Positions 49,331 to 63,400 of a stretch of DNA of 64,000 bases are shown here, in pieces. The stretch is from Rattus norvegicus (lineage: Eukaryota; Chordata; Mammalia; Rodentia; Muridae): the NCBI RefSeq assembly GCF_036323735.1, contig NC_086029.1, positions 9,099,816-9,163,815 on the forward strand, written 5' to 3'. The notes under the pieces were generated by a model. That model made no database searches, had not been told where the DNA came from, and saw only the letters and a program-made list of their open reading frames with translations. The translations under genes and the position numbers were made by a program. Within the stretch, counting starts at the first letter, position 1. Every line of letters begins with the position of its first letter.

Positions 49331-52300
49331 TAATTTGGTTAGTTCCCAATGGGCCGCAGTAGTCATAATTGGACTGTTCGGGATATAGGAAAATTTTCAT
49401 GAATGGAATCAAAATTTCTAGGCTAATTCAGTGAGTTCCCAATGGGACATGCTTGTATGAGTTTGCTTTTTAATACAGAACAACATTTAATGAACGGAAT
49501 CTAAGCGTCATGGTGAATTCAGTAGGTTCCCAGTAGGATTCGCATGTAATAACCCTGTTATTCAAGATAGAGCAACGTTTTAGCGAACTGATACACTGTT
49601 TCTTTGTGAATTCAGTTAGATCCCAGTAGCCTGTTATTGTAATATGTGTACTTTTAAAGATTTATAAAAATTTGGTGAGCCGAATCTAAGTAACATGGTG
49701 AATACGGTTAATTCCAAATTGGCCTCAGTTTTATTAAGTGGACTGTTCGGGATATAGAAAAATTTTCACGAATGGAATCAAAATTTCTTGGCGAATTCAG
49801 TGAGTTCCCAATTGGACATGCTTGTATGAGTTTGCTTTTCAATATAGAGCAACATTTTAAGGAACGGAATCTAAGTATCATGGTGAATGCAGTAGGGTCC
49901 CAATAGGATTTGCATGTAATAAGCTTGTTATTCAAGATAGAGCAACGTTTGAACGAACTGAAACACTGTTTCCTTGTGAATTCAGTTAGTTCCCAGTAGC
50001 CTACTCTTGTAATATGTGTACTTTTAAAGATTATCAAAATTTGGTGAGCCGATTCTGAGTAACATGGTGAATTCGGTTAGTTCCCAATGGGCCTCAGTAG
50101 TTATATGTGGACTGTTCGGGATATAGAAAAATTTTCACGAAACGAATCATAATTTCTATGAGATTTTGTGAGTTCCCAGTGGGACATGTTTGTATGAGTT
50201 TGCTTTTCAATATAGAGCAACATTTTAAGGAACGGAATCTAAGTCTCACGGTGAATTCAGTAGGTTCCCAATAGGATTCGCCTGTAATAAACTTGTTATT
50301 CAAGATAGAGCAACGTTTTAACAACCTGAAACACTGTTTCTTTGTGAATTCATTTAATTCCCAGTAGCCTGCTCTTCTAATATATGTACTTTTAAAGATT
50401 TATCAAATTTGGTGAGCCGAATCTGAGTAACAATGTGAATTCGGTTTGTTCCCAATGGGCCGCTGTAGTTATAAGTGGACTCTTCAGAATATAGAAAAAT
50501 TTTCATGAATGGAATCAAAATTTATAGGAGATTTCAGTGAGTTCCCAATGGGATATGCTTGTATGAGTTTGCTTTCCAATACAGAGCAACATTTTAAGGA
50601 ACAGATTCTAAGTATCATGGTGAATTCAGTAGGTTCCCAATAGGATTCACAGGTAATAAACTTGTTATTCAAGATAGAGCAACGTTTTAACGAAGTGAAA
50701 CACTGTTTCTTTGAGAAATCAGTTAGTTCCCAGTAGCCTGCTCTTGTAATTTGTGTACTTTCAAAGATTTATCAAAATTTTGTGAGCCGAATCTGAGTAA
50801 CCTTGTGAATTCGGTTAGTTCCCAATGGGCCGCAGTAGTAATAAGTGGACTGTTTAGGATATAGAAAAAATTTCACGATGGAATCAAAATTTCTAGGAGA
50901 TATCAGTGATTTCCCAATGGGACATTCTTGTATGAGTTTGCTTTTCAATATAGGGCAATATTTTAAGGAACGGAGTCTAAGTTTCATGGTGAATTCAGTT
51001 GGTTCCCAATAGGATAATCATGTAATAAGCTTGTTATTCAAGATAGAGCAACGTTTAAAGAACTGAAACACTGTTTCTTTGTGAAATCAGTTAGTTCCCA
51101 GTAGCCTTCTCTTGTAATATGTGTACTTTCAAAGATTTATCAAAATTTGTTGAGCCGAATCTGAGTAACATGGTTAATTTGGTTAGTTCCCAATGGGCCG
51201 CAGTAGTTATAAGTGGACTGTTCAGGATATAGAAAAATTTTCACGAATGGAATCAAAATATCTAGGAGATTTCAGTGAGTTCCCAATGGGACAGGCTTGT
51301 ATGAGTTTGCTTTCCAATACAGAGCAACATTTTAAAAAACGGAATCTAAGTATCATGGTGAATTCAGTAGGTTCCCAGTAGGATTCGCAGGTAATAAAAT
51401 TTTATTCAAGATAGAGCAACGTTTTAACGAACTGAAACACTGTTTCTTTGTGAAATCAGTTAGTTCCCAGTAGCCTTCTCTTGTAATATGTGTACTTTCA
51501 AAGATTTATCAAAATTTGTTGAGCCGAATCTGAGTAACATGGTTAATTTGGTTAGTTCCCAATGGGCCGCAGTAGTCATAATTGGACTGTTCGGGATATA
51601 GGAAAATTTTCATGAATGGAATCAAAATTTCTAGGCTAATTCAGTGAGTTCCCAATGGGACATGCTTGTATGAGTTTGCTTTTTAATACAGAACAACATT
51701 TAATGAACGGAATCTAAGCGTCATGGTGAATTCAGTAGGTTCCCAGTAGGATTCGCATGTAATAACCCTGTTATTCAAGATAGAGCAACGTTTTAGCGAA
51801 CTGATACACTGTTTCTTTGTGAATTCAGTTAGATCCCAGTAGCCTGTTATTGTAATATGTGTACTTTTAAAGATTTATAAAAATTTGGTGAGCCGAATCT
51901 AAGTAACATGGTGAATACGGTTAATTCCAAATTGGCCTCAGTTTTATTAAGTGGACTGTTTGGGATATAGAAAAATTTTCACGAATGGAATCAAAATTTC
52001 TTGGCGAATTCAGTGAGTTCCCAATTGGACATGCTTGTATGAGTTTGCTTTTCAATATAGAGCAACATTTTAAGGAACGGAATCTAAGTATCATGGTGAA
52101 TGCAGTAGGGTCCCAATAGGATTTGCATGTAATAAGCTTGTTATTCAAGATAGAGCAACGTTTGAACGAACTGAAACACTGTTTCCTTGTGAATTCAGTT
52201 AGTTCCCAGTAGCCTACTCTTGTAATATGTGTACTTTTAAAGATTATCAAAATTTGGTGAGCCGATTCTGAGTAACATGGTGAATTCGGTTAGTTCCAAA

Positions 52301-55300
52301 TGGGCCTCAGTAGTTATATGTGGACTGTTCGGGATATAGAAAAATTTTCACGAAACGAATCATAATTTCTATGAGATTTTGTGAGTTCCCAGTGGGACAT
52401 GTTTGTATGAGTTTGCTTTTCAATATAGAGCAACATTTTAAGGAACGGAATCTAAGTCTCACGGTGAATTCAGTAGGTTCCCAATAGGATTCGCCTGTAA
52501 TAAACTTGTTATTCAAGATAGAGCAACGTTTTAACAACCTGAAACACTGTTTCTTTGTGAATTCATTTAATTCCCAGTAGCCTGCTCTTCTAATATATGT
52601 ACTTTTAAAGATTTATCAAATTTGGTGAGCCGAATCTGAGTAACAATGTGAATTCGGTTTGTTCCCAATGGGCCGCTGTAGTTATAAGTGGACTCTTCAG
52701 AATATAGAAAAATTTTCATGAATGGAATCAAAATTTATAGGAGATTTCAGTGAGTTCCCAATGGGATATGCTTGTATGAGTTTGCTTTCCAATACAGAGC
52801 AACATTTTAAGGAACAGATTCTAAGTATCATGGTGAATTCAGTAGGTTCCCAATAGGATTCACAGGTAATAAACTTGTTATTCAAGATAGAGCAACGTTT
52901 TAACGAAGTGAAACACTGTTTCTTTGAGAAATCAGTTAGTTCCCAGTAGCCTGCTCTTGTAATTTGTGTACTTTCAAAGATTTATCAAAATTTTGTGAGC
53001 CGAATCTGAGTAACCTTGTGAATTCGGTTAGTTCCCAATGGGCCGCAGTAGTAATAAGTGGACTGTTTAGGATATAGAAAAAATTTCACGATGGAATCAA
53101 AATTTCTAGGAGATATCAGTGATTTCCCAATGGGACATTCTTGTATGAGTTTGCTTTTCAATATAGGGCAATATTTTAAGGAACGGAGTCTAAGTTTCAT
53201 GGTGAATTCAGTTGGTTCCCAATAGGATAATCATGTAATAAGCTTGTTATTCAAGATAGAGCAACGTTTAAAGAACTGAAACACTGTTTTTTTGTGAATT
53301 CAGTTAGTTCACAGTAGCCTGCTCTTGTAATATGTGTACTTTTAAAGATTTATCAAAATTTGTTGAGCCGAATCTGAGTAACATGGTGAATTCGGTTAGT
53401 TCCCAGTAGGCCGCAATAGTACTAAGTGGACTTTTCGGGATTCAGAAAAGTTTTCACCAATGGAATCAAAATTTCTAGGCGAATTCAGTGAGTTCCCAAT
53501 GGGACATGCTTGTATGAGTTTGCTTTTTAATACAGAGCAACATTTTAATGAACGGAATCTAAGTATCATGTTGAATTCAGTAGGTTCCCAGTAGGATTCG
53601 CATGTAATAACCCTGTTATTCAAGATAGAGCAACGTTTTAAAGAACTGAAACACTGTTTCTTTGTGAACTCAGTTTGATCCCAGTATCCTGTTATTGTAA
53701 TATGTGTACTTTTAAAGATTTATCAAAATTTGGTGAGCCGAATCTAAGTAACATGGTGAATACGGTTAGTTCCAAATTGGCCTCAGTTTTATTAAGTGGA
53801 CTGTTCGGGGTATAGAAAAATTTTCACGAATGGAATCAAAATTTCTTGGCGAATTCAGTGAGTTCCCAATTGGACATGCTTGTATGAGGTTGCTTTTCAA
53901 TATAGAGCAACATTTTAAGAAACGGAATCTAAGTAATATGGTGAATTCAGTAGGTTCCCAAGAGGATTCGCATGTAATAAACTTGTTATTCAAGATAGAG
54001 CAACGTTTGAACGAACTGAAACACTGTTTCTTTGTGAAATCAGTTAGTTCCCAGTAGCCTGCTCTTGTAATATGTGTACTTTTAAAGATTTATCAAAATT
54101 TGGTGAGCCGAATCTGAGTAACATGGTGAATTCGGTTGATTCACAATGGGCCGCAGTAGTAATAAGTGGACTGTTCGGGATATGGAAAAATTTTCAGGAA
54201 TGGAATCAAAATTTCTAGGGGAATTCAGTGAGTTCCAATTGGGACATGCTTGTATGAGTTTGCTCTTCAATATAGAGCAACATTTTAAGGAAGGGAATCT
54301 AAGTATCATGTTGAATTCAGTAGGTTCCCAATACGGTCGCCTGTAAAAAACTTGTTATTCAAGATAGAGCAACGTTGTAACGAACTGAAACACTGTTTCT
54401 TTGTGAATTCAGTTAGTTCCCAGTAGCCTGCTCTTGTAATATGTGTACTTTCAAAGATTTATCAAAATATGGTGAGCCAAATCTGAGTAACATGCTGAAT
54501 TCGGTTAGTTACCAATAGGCCGCAATAGTAATAAGTGGACTTTTCGGGATACAGAAAAATTTTCACGAATGGAAACAAAATTTCTAGGCGAATTCAGTGA
54601 GTTCCCAATGGGACATGCTTGTATGAGTTTGCTTTTTAATACAGAGCAACATTTTAATGAACGGAATCTAAGTATCATGTTGAATTCAGTAAGTTCCCAG
54701 TAGGATTCGCATGTAATAACCCTGTTATTCAAGATAGAGCAACGTTTTAACGAACTGTAACACTGTTTCTTTGTGAACTCAGTTAGATCCCTGTAGCCTG
54801 TATTGTAATATGTGTACTTTTAAAGATTTATCAAAATTTGGTGAGCCTAATCTGAGTAACATGTTGAATTCGGTTAGTTCCCAATGGGCCGCAGTAGTTA
54901 TAAGTGGACAATTCGGGATATAGAAAAATTTTCACGAATGGAATCAAAATTTCTAGGAGATTTCAGTGAGTTCCCATTGGGAAATGCTTGTATGAGTTTG
55001 CTTTCCAATACAGAGCAACATTTTAATGAACGGAATCTAAGTATCATGTTGAATTCAGTAGGTTCCCAGTAGGATTCGCATGTAATAACCCTGTTATTCA
55101 AGATAGAGCAATATTTTAACGAACTGAAACACTGTATCTTTGTGAATTCAGTAGATCCCAGTACCCTGTTATTGTAATATGTGTACTTTTAAAGATTTAT
55201 CAAAATTTGGTGAGCCGAATCTAAGTAACATGGTGAATACGGTTAGTTCCAAATTGGCCTCAGTTTTATTAAGTGGACTGTTCGGGATATAGAAAAATTT

Positions 55301-57448
55301 TCAGGAATGGCATCAAAATTTCTAAGCGAATTCAGTGAGTTCCCAATGGGATATGCTTCTATGAGTTTGCTCTTCAATATCGATCAACATTTTAAGGAAG
55401 GTAATCTAAGTATCATGGTGAATTCAGTAGGTCCCCAATATGATTCTCATGTATTAAGCTTTTTATTCAAGATAGAGCAACGTTTTAACGAACTGAAACA
55501 CTGTTTCTTTGTGAATTCAGTTAGTTCCCAGTAGCCTGCTCTTGTAATATGTGTACTTTTAAAGATATGTCAAAATTTGTTGAGCCGAATCTGAGTAACA
55601 AGGTGAATTCGGTTTGTTCCCAATGGGCCGCAGTAGTTATAAGTGGACTGTTCAGGATATAGAAAAATTTTCAGGAATGGAATCAAAATTTCTTGGAGAT
55701 TTCAGTGAGTTCCCAATGGGACAGGCTTGTATGAGTTTGCTTTCCAATACAGAGCAACATTTTAAAAAACGGAATCTAAGTATCATGGTGAATTCAGTAG
55801 GTTCCCAGTAGGATTCGCAGGTAATAAAATTTTATTCAAGATAGAGCAACGTTTTAACGAACTGAAACACTGTTTCTTTGTGAAATCAGTTAGTTCCCAG
55901 TAGCCTTCTCTTGTAATATGTGTACTTTCAAAGATTTATCAAAATTTGGTGAGCCGAATCTGAGTAACATGGTGAATTTGGTTAGTTCCCAATGGGCCGC
56001 AATAGTCATAAGTGGACTGTTCGGGATATAGAAAAAATTTCACGAATGGAATCAAAATTTCTAGGTAATTCAGTGAGTTCCCAATGGGACATGCTTGTAT
56101 GAGTTTGCTTTTTAATACAGAGCAACATTTTAATGAACGGAATCTAAGCGTCATGGTGAATTCAGTAGGTTCCCAGTAGGATTCGCATGTAATAACCCTG
56201 TTATTCAATATAGAGCAACATTTTAACGAACTGAAACACTGTTTCTTTGTGAATTCAGTTAGATCCCAGTAGCCTGTTATTGTAATATGTGTACTTTTAA
56301 AGATTTATAAAAATATGGTGAGCCGAATCTAAGTAACATGGTGAATACGGTTAGTTCCAAATTGGCCTAGGTTTTATTAAGTGGACTGTTCCGGATATAG
56401 AAAAATTTTCACGAATGGAATCAAAATTTCTTGGCGAAGTCAGTGAGTTCCCAATGGACATGCTTGTATGAGTTTGCTTTTCAATATAGAGCAACATTTT
56501 AAGGAACGGTATCTAAGTATCATGGTGAATTCAGTAGGGTCCCAATAGGATTCGCAGGTAATAAGCTTGTTATTCAAGATAGAGCAACGTTTGAACGAAC
56601 TGAAACACTGTTTCCTTGTGAATTCAGTTAGTTCCCAGTAGCCTGCTCTTGTAATATGTGTACTTTTAAAGATTATCAAAATTTGGTGAGCCGAATCTGA
56701 GTAACATTGTGAATTGGGTGGGTTCACAATGGGCCGCAGTAGTAAAAAGTGGACTGTTCGGGATATAGAAAAATTTTCAGGAATGGCATCAAAATTGCTA
56801 GGCGAATTCAGTGAGTTCCCAATGGGATATGCTTCTATGAGTTTGCTCTTCAATATCGAGCAACATTTTAAGGAAGGTAATCTAAGTATCATGGTGAATT
56901 CAGTAGGTTCCCAATAGGATTCTCATGTATTAAGCTTTTTATTCAAGATAGAGCAACGTTTTAACAAACTGAAACACTGTTTCTTTATGAATTCAGTTAG
57001 TTCCTAGTAGCCTGCTCTTGTAATATGTGTACTTTTAAAGATTTATCAAAATTTGTTGAGCCGATTCTGAGTAACATGGTGAATTGGGTTAGTTCCCAAT
57101 GGGCCTCAGTAGTTATATGTGGACTGTTCGGGATATAGAAAAATTTTCACGAATGGAATCAAAATTTCTAGGCGAATTCAGTGAGTTTCGAATGGGACAT
57201 GCTTGTATGAGTTTGCTTTTCAATATAAAGCAACTTTTTAAGTAACGAAATCTAAGTATCATGGTGAATTCAGTAGGTTCCAAATAGGATTCGCCTGTTA
57301 TAAACTTGTTATTCAAGATAGAGCAACATTAAACGAACTGAAACACTGTTTCTTTGTGTATTCAGTTAGTTCCCAGTAGCCTGCTCTTGTAATATGGGTA
57401 CTTTTAAAGATTTATCAAAATTTGGTGAGCCGAATCAGAGTAACATGG
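49331..57448 (+). repeat. HOR of 8,118 bp (22-mer), copy 2
   Basis: It is collinear with copy 1. I noticed about 15-20 differences over 8.1 kb (about 99.8% identity), for example GGTTAGTTCCCAATGGGCC for GTTCCAAATGGGCC near 50080 and CCGAATCTG for CTGAATCTG near 56691. After 57448 the sequence turns to GTGAATTTGGTTAG, a family like that at 24-32 kb. Confidence 0.9.
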
Positions 57449-60400
57449 TGAATTTGGTTAGTTCCCAATGGGCCGCAGTAGTCATAAGTGGACTGTTCGG
57501 GATATAGAAAAATTTTCACGAATGGAATCAAAATTTCTAGGCCAATTCAGTGAGTTCCCAATGGGACATGCTTGTGTGAGTTTGCTTTTCAATATAGAGC
57601 AACATTTTAAGGAACGGAATCTAAGTATCATGGTGAATTCAGTAGGTTCCCAATAGGATTCGAATGTAATAAGCTTGTTATTCAAGATAGAGCAACGTTT
57701 TAACGAACTGAAACACTGTTTCTTTGTGAAGTCAGTTAGTTCTCAGTAGCCTGCTCTTGTAATATCTGTACTTTTGAAGATTATTCAAAATTTGGTGAGC
57801 CGAATCGGAGTAATTTGGTGAAATCGGATATTCCCAATAGGCTGCAGTAGTAATAAGTAAACTTGTTCGGAATATAGACAAATTTTCACGAATGAAATCA
57901 AAATTTCTAGGCGATTTCAGTGAGTTCCCAATAGGACATGCTTGTATGAGTTTGCTCTTCAATATAGAGCAACATTTTAAGGAAAGGAATCTAAGTATCA
58001 TGGTGAATTCAGTAGGTTCCCAATAGGATTCGCATGGAATAAGCTTGATATTCAAGATAGAGCAACGTTTTAACGAACTGAAACACTTTGTCTTTGTGAA
58101 TTCAGTTAGTTTCCAGTAGCCTGCTCTTGTAATATGTGTACTTTCAAAGATTTATCAAAATATGGTGAGCCAAATCTGAGTAACATGGTGAATTCGGTTA
58201 GTTCCCATTAGACCGCAGTAATAATAAATGGACTGTACGGGATATAGAAAAAATTTCACGAATGGAATCAAAATTTCTAGGAGATTTCAGTGATTTCCCA
58301 ATGGGACATGCTTGTATGAGTTTGCTCTTCAATATAGAGCAACATTTTAAGGAACGGAATTTAAGTATCATGGTGAATTCTGTAGGTTGCCAATAGGATT
58401 CGCATGTAATAAGATTGTTATTCAATATAGAGCAACGTTTTAACGAACTGAGAACTGTTTATTTGTGAATTCATTTACTTCCAAGTAGCAGGCTATTTTA
58501 ATATGTGTACTTTTAAAGATTTATCAAAATTTCGTGAGCCGAATCTCAGTAACATGGTGAATTCGGTTAGTTCCAAAAGGCCGCAGTAGTAATAAGTGGA
58601 CTGGACGGGATATAGAAAAATTTTCACGAATGGAATCAAAATTTCTAGGCTAATTCAGTGAGTTCCAATTGGGACATGCTTGTATTAGTTTGCTTTTCAA
58701 TATAGAGTAACATTTATTGGAACGGAATCTAAGTTTCATTGTGATTTCAGTAGGCTCCCATTTGGATTCGCAGGTAATAAGCTTGTTATTCTAGATAGAG
58801 AAACGTTTTAACGAACTGAAACACTGTGTCTTTGTGAATTCAGTTAGTTCCCAGTAGCCTGCTCTTGTAATATGTGTACTTTCAAAGACCTATCAAAATA
58901 TGGTGAGCCGAATCTGAGTAACATGGTGAATTTGGTTAGTTCCCAATAGGCCGCAGTAGTAATAAGTGGACTGTTCGGGATATAGAAAAATTTTCATGAA
59001 TGGAATCAAAATTTCTAGGGCATTTCAGTGAGTTCCCAATGGGACATCTTGTATGAGTTTGCTTTTCAATATAGAGCAACATTTTAAGGAACGGAAACTA
59101 AGTATCATTGTTATTTCAATAGTTCCCATTAGGATACGCATGTAATAAGCTTGTTATTCAAGATAGAGCTACCTTTTAAGGAACTGAAACACTGTTTCTT
59201 TGTGAATTCAGTTAGTTCCCAGTAGCCTGCTCTTGTAATATGTGTACTTTTAAAGATTTATAAAAATTTGATGAGCTGAATCTGAGTAATATGGTGAATT
59301 ATGTTAGTTCCCAATAGACCGCAGTAGTAATAAGTGAACATTTCGGGATATAGAAAAATTTGCACGAATGGAATCAAAATTTCTAGGCGAATTCAGTGAG
59401 TTCCCAAAGGGACATGCTTGTATGAGTTTGCTTTTCAATATAGAGCAACATTTATTGGAACGGAATCTAAGTTTCATTGTGATTTCAGTAGGTTCCCATT
59501 TGGATTCGCAGGTAATAAGCTTGTTATTCAAGATAGAGCAACGTTTTAACGAACTGAAACACTGTTTCTTTGTGAAGTCAGTTAGTTCCCAGTAGCCTGC
59601 TCTTGTAATATCTGTACCTTTGAAGATTATTCAAATTTGGTGAGCCGAATCGGAGTAACATGGTGAAATCGGATATTCCCAATAGGCTGCAGTAGTAATA
59701 AGTAAACTTGTTCGGAATATAGAAAAATTTTCACGAATGGAATCAAAATATCTAGGAGAATTCAGTGAGTTTCGAATGTGACATGCTTGTATGAGTTTGC
59801 TTTTCAATATAAAGCAACTTTTTAAGGAACGGAATCTAAGTATCATGGTGAATTCAGTAGGTTCCCAATAGGATTCGCCTGTTATAAACTTGTTATTCAA
59901 GATAGAGCAACATTTTAACGAACTGAAACACTGTTTCTTTTTGTATTCAGTTAGTTCCCAGTAGCCTGCTCTTGTAATATGGGTACTTTTGAAGATTTAT
60001 CAAAATTTGGTGAGCCGAATCGGAGTAACATGGTGAATTTGGTTAGTTCCTAATGGGCCGCAGTAGTCATAAGTGGACTGTTCGGGATATAGAAAAATTT
60101 TCACGAATGGAATCAAAATTTCTAGGCCAATTCAGTGAGTTCCCAATGGGACATGCATGTATGAGTTTGCTTTTCAATATAGAGCAACATTTTAAGGAAC
60201 GGAATCTAAGTATCATGGTGAATTCAGTAGGTTCCCAATAGGATTCGAATGTAATAAGCTTGTTATTCAAGATACAGCAACGTTTTACGAACTGAAACAC
60301 TATTTCTTTGTGAAATCAGTTAGTTCCCAATAGCCTGCTCTTGTAATATGTGTACTTTTGAAGATTATTCAAAATTTGTTGAGCCGAATCGGAGTAACAT

Positions 60401-63400
60401 GGTGAAATCGGTTAGTTCCCAATTGGCCTCAGTTTTCTTAAATGGACTGTTCGGGATATAGAAAAATTTTCACGAATGGAATCAAAATTTCTAGGAGATT
60501 TCAGTGATTTCCCAATGGGACATGCTTGTATGAGTTTGCTTTTCAATATAGAGCAACATTTTAAGGAACGGAATTTAAGTATCATGGTGAATTCTGTAGG
60601 TTGCCAATAGGATTCGCATGTAATAAGCTTGTTACTCAATATAGAGCAACGTTTTAACGAACTGAGAACTGTTTATTTGTGAATTCAGTTAGTTCCAAGT
60701 AGCAGGCTATTTTAATATGTGTACTTTTAAAGATTTATCAAAATTTCGTGAGCCGAATCGGAGTAACATGGTGAAATCGGATATTCCCAATAGGCTGCAG
60801 TAGTAATAAGTAAACTTGTTCGGAATATAGAAAAATTTTCACGAATTGAATCAAAATTTCTAGGCGATTTCAGTGAGTTCCCAATGGGACATATTGTATG
60901 AGTTTGCTCTTCAATATAGAGCAACATTTTAAGGAAAGGAATCTAAGTATCATGGTGAATTCAGTAGGTTCGAAATAGGATTCGCATGTAATAAGCTTGA
61001 TATTCAATATAGAGCAACGTTTTAACGAACTGAAACACTTTGTCTTTGTGAATTCAGTTAGTTTCCAGTAGCCTGCTCTTGTAATATGTGTACTTTCAAA
61101 GATTTATCAAAATATGGTGAGCCAAATCTGAGTAACATGGTGAATTCGGTTAGTTCCCATTAGACCGCAGTATTAATAAATGGACTGTACGAGATATAGA
61201 AAAATTTTCACGAATGGAATCAAAATATCTAGGCGAATTCAGTGTGTTCCCAATGGGACATGCTTGTATGAGTTTGCTTTTCAATATAGAGCAACATTTT
61301 AAGGAACGGAATCTAAGTATCATGGTGAATTCAGTAGGTTCCCAATAGGATTCGCATGGAATAAGCTTGTTATTCAAGATAGAGCAACGTTTTAACAAAC
61401 TGAAACACTATTTCTTTGTGAATTCAGTTAGTTCCCAATAGCCTGCTCTTGGAATATGTGTACTTTTAAAGATTTATCAAAATTTGGTAGCCGAATCTGA
61501 GTAACATGGTGAATTCGGTTAGTTCCCAATTGGCCTCAGTTTTCTTAAGTGGACTGTTCGGGATATAGAAAAATTTTCACGAATGGAATCAAAATTTCTG
61601 GGAGATTTCAGTGATTTCCCAATGGGACATGCTTGTATGAGTTTGCTTTTCAATATAGAGCAACATTTTAAGGAACGGAATTTAAGTATCATGGTGAATT
61701 CTGTAGGTTGCCAATAGGATTCGCATATAATAAGCTTGTTATTCAATACAGAGCAACGTTTTAACGAACTGAGAACTGTTTATTTGTGAATTCATTTAGT
61801 TCCAAGTAGCAGGCTATTTTAATATGTGTACTTTTAAAGATTTATCAAAATTTCGTGAGCCGAGACTCAGTAACATGGTAAATTCGGTTAGTTCCAAAAG
61901 GCCGCAGTAGTAATAAGTGGACTGGACGGGATATAGAAAAATTTTCACGAATGGAATCAAAATTTCTAGGCTAATTCAGTGAGTTCCAATTGGGACATGC
62001 TTGTATTAGTTTGCTTTTCAATATACAGCAACATTTTAAGGAACGGAATCTAAGTATCATGGTGAATTCAGTAGGTTCCCAATAGGATTCGAATGTAATA
62101 AGCTTGTTATTCAAGATAGAGCATCGTTTTACGAACTGAAACACTATTTCTTTGTGAATTCAGTTAGTTCCCAATAGCCTGCTCTTGTAATATGTGTACT
62201 TTTGAAGATTATTCAAAATTTGGTGAGCCGAATCGGAGTAACATGGTGAAATCGGTTAGTTCCCAATTGGCCTCAGTTTTCTTAAGTGGACTGTTCGGGA
62301 TATAGAAAAATTTTCACGAATGGAAACAAAATTTCTATGAGATTTCAGTGATTTCCCAATGGGACATGCTTGTATGAGTTTTGCTTTTCAATATAGAGCA
62401 ACATTTTAAGGAACGGAATTTAAGTATCATGGTGAATTCTGTAGGTTGCCAATAGGATTCGCATGTAATAAGCTTGTTATTCAATATAGAGCAACGTTTT
62501 AACGAACTGAGAACTGTTTATTTGTGAATTCAGTTAGTTCCAAGTAGCAGGCTATTTTAATATGTGTACTTTTAAACATTTATCAAAATTTCGTGAGCCG
62601 AATCTCAGTAACATGGTGAATTTGGTTAGTTCCAAAAGGCCGCAGTAGTAATAAGTGGACTGTTCGGGATATAGAAAAATTCTCAAGAATAGAATCAAAA
62701 TTTCTAGGCTAATTCAGTGAGTTCCAATTGGGACATGCTTGTATTAGTTTGCTTTTCAATATACAGCAACATTTTAAGGAACGGAATCTAAGTATCTTGG
62801 TGAATTCAGTAGGTTCCCAGTAGAATTCGCATGTAATAAGCTTGTTATTCAAGATAGAGCAACGTTTTAACCAACTGAAACACTGTTTCTTTGTGAATTC
62901 AGTTAGTTCCTAGTAGCCTGCTCTTGTAATATGTGTACTTTTAAAGATTTATCAAAATTTGGTGAGCCGAATCTGAGTAACATGGTGAATTCTGTTAGAT
63001 CACAATGGGCCGCAGTAGTAATAAGTGGACTTAGGATATAGAAAAATTTTCACGAATGGCATCAAAATTTCTAGGGAAATACAGTGAGTTCCCAATGGGA
63101 AATGCTTGTATGAGTTTGCTTCTCAATATAGAGCAACATTTTTAGGAACGGAATCTAAGTATCATGGTGAATTCTGTAGGTTCCCAATAGGATTCGCATG
63201 TTAAGCTTGTTATTCAAGATAGAGCAACGTTTTAACGAACTGAAACACTGTTTCTTAGTGAATTCAGTTTGTGCGCAGTAACCGGCTCTTGTAATATGTG
63301 TACTTTTAAAGATTTATCAAAATTAGGTGAGCCGATTATAAGTAACATGGTGAAATCAATTAGTTCCCAATGTGCCGCAGTAGTAAGTGGACTGTTCAGG

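Noticed and set aside
56440..56892. Longest open frame, 150 codons on the minus strand
   Set aside because: It spans more than one monomer only because chance indels keep the frame; its partner copy 8,118 bp upstream (48322-48773) is split in two by small changes. It has no domain and consists of satellite translation only.
41213..57448. Long terminal repeats or segmental duplication of a gene region
   Set aside because: The 8,118-bp copies are adjacent, consist wholly of monomers and enclose no internal coding region.
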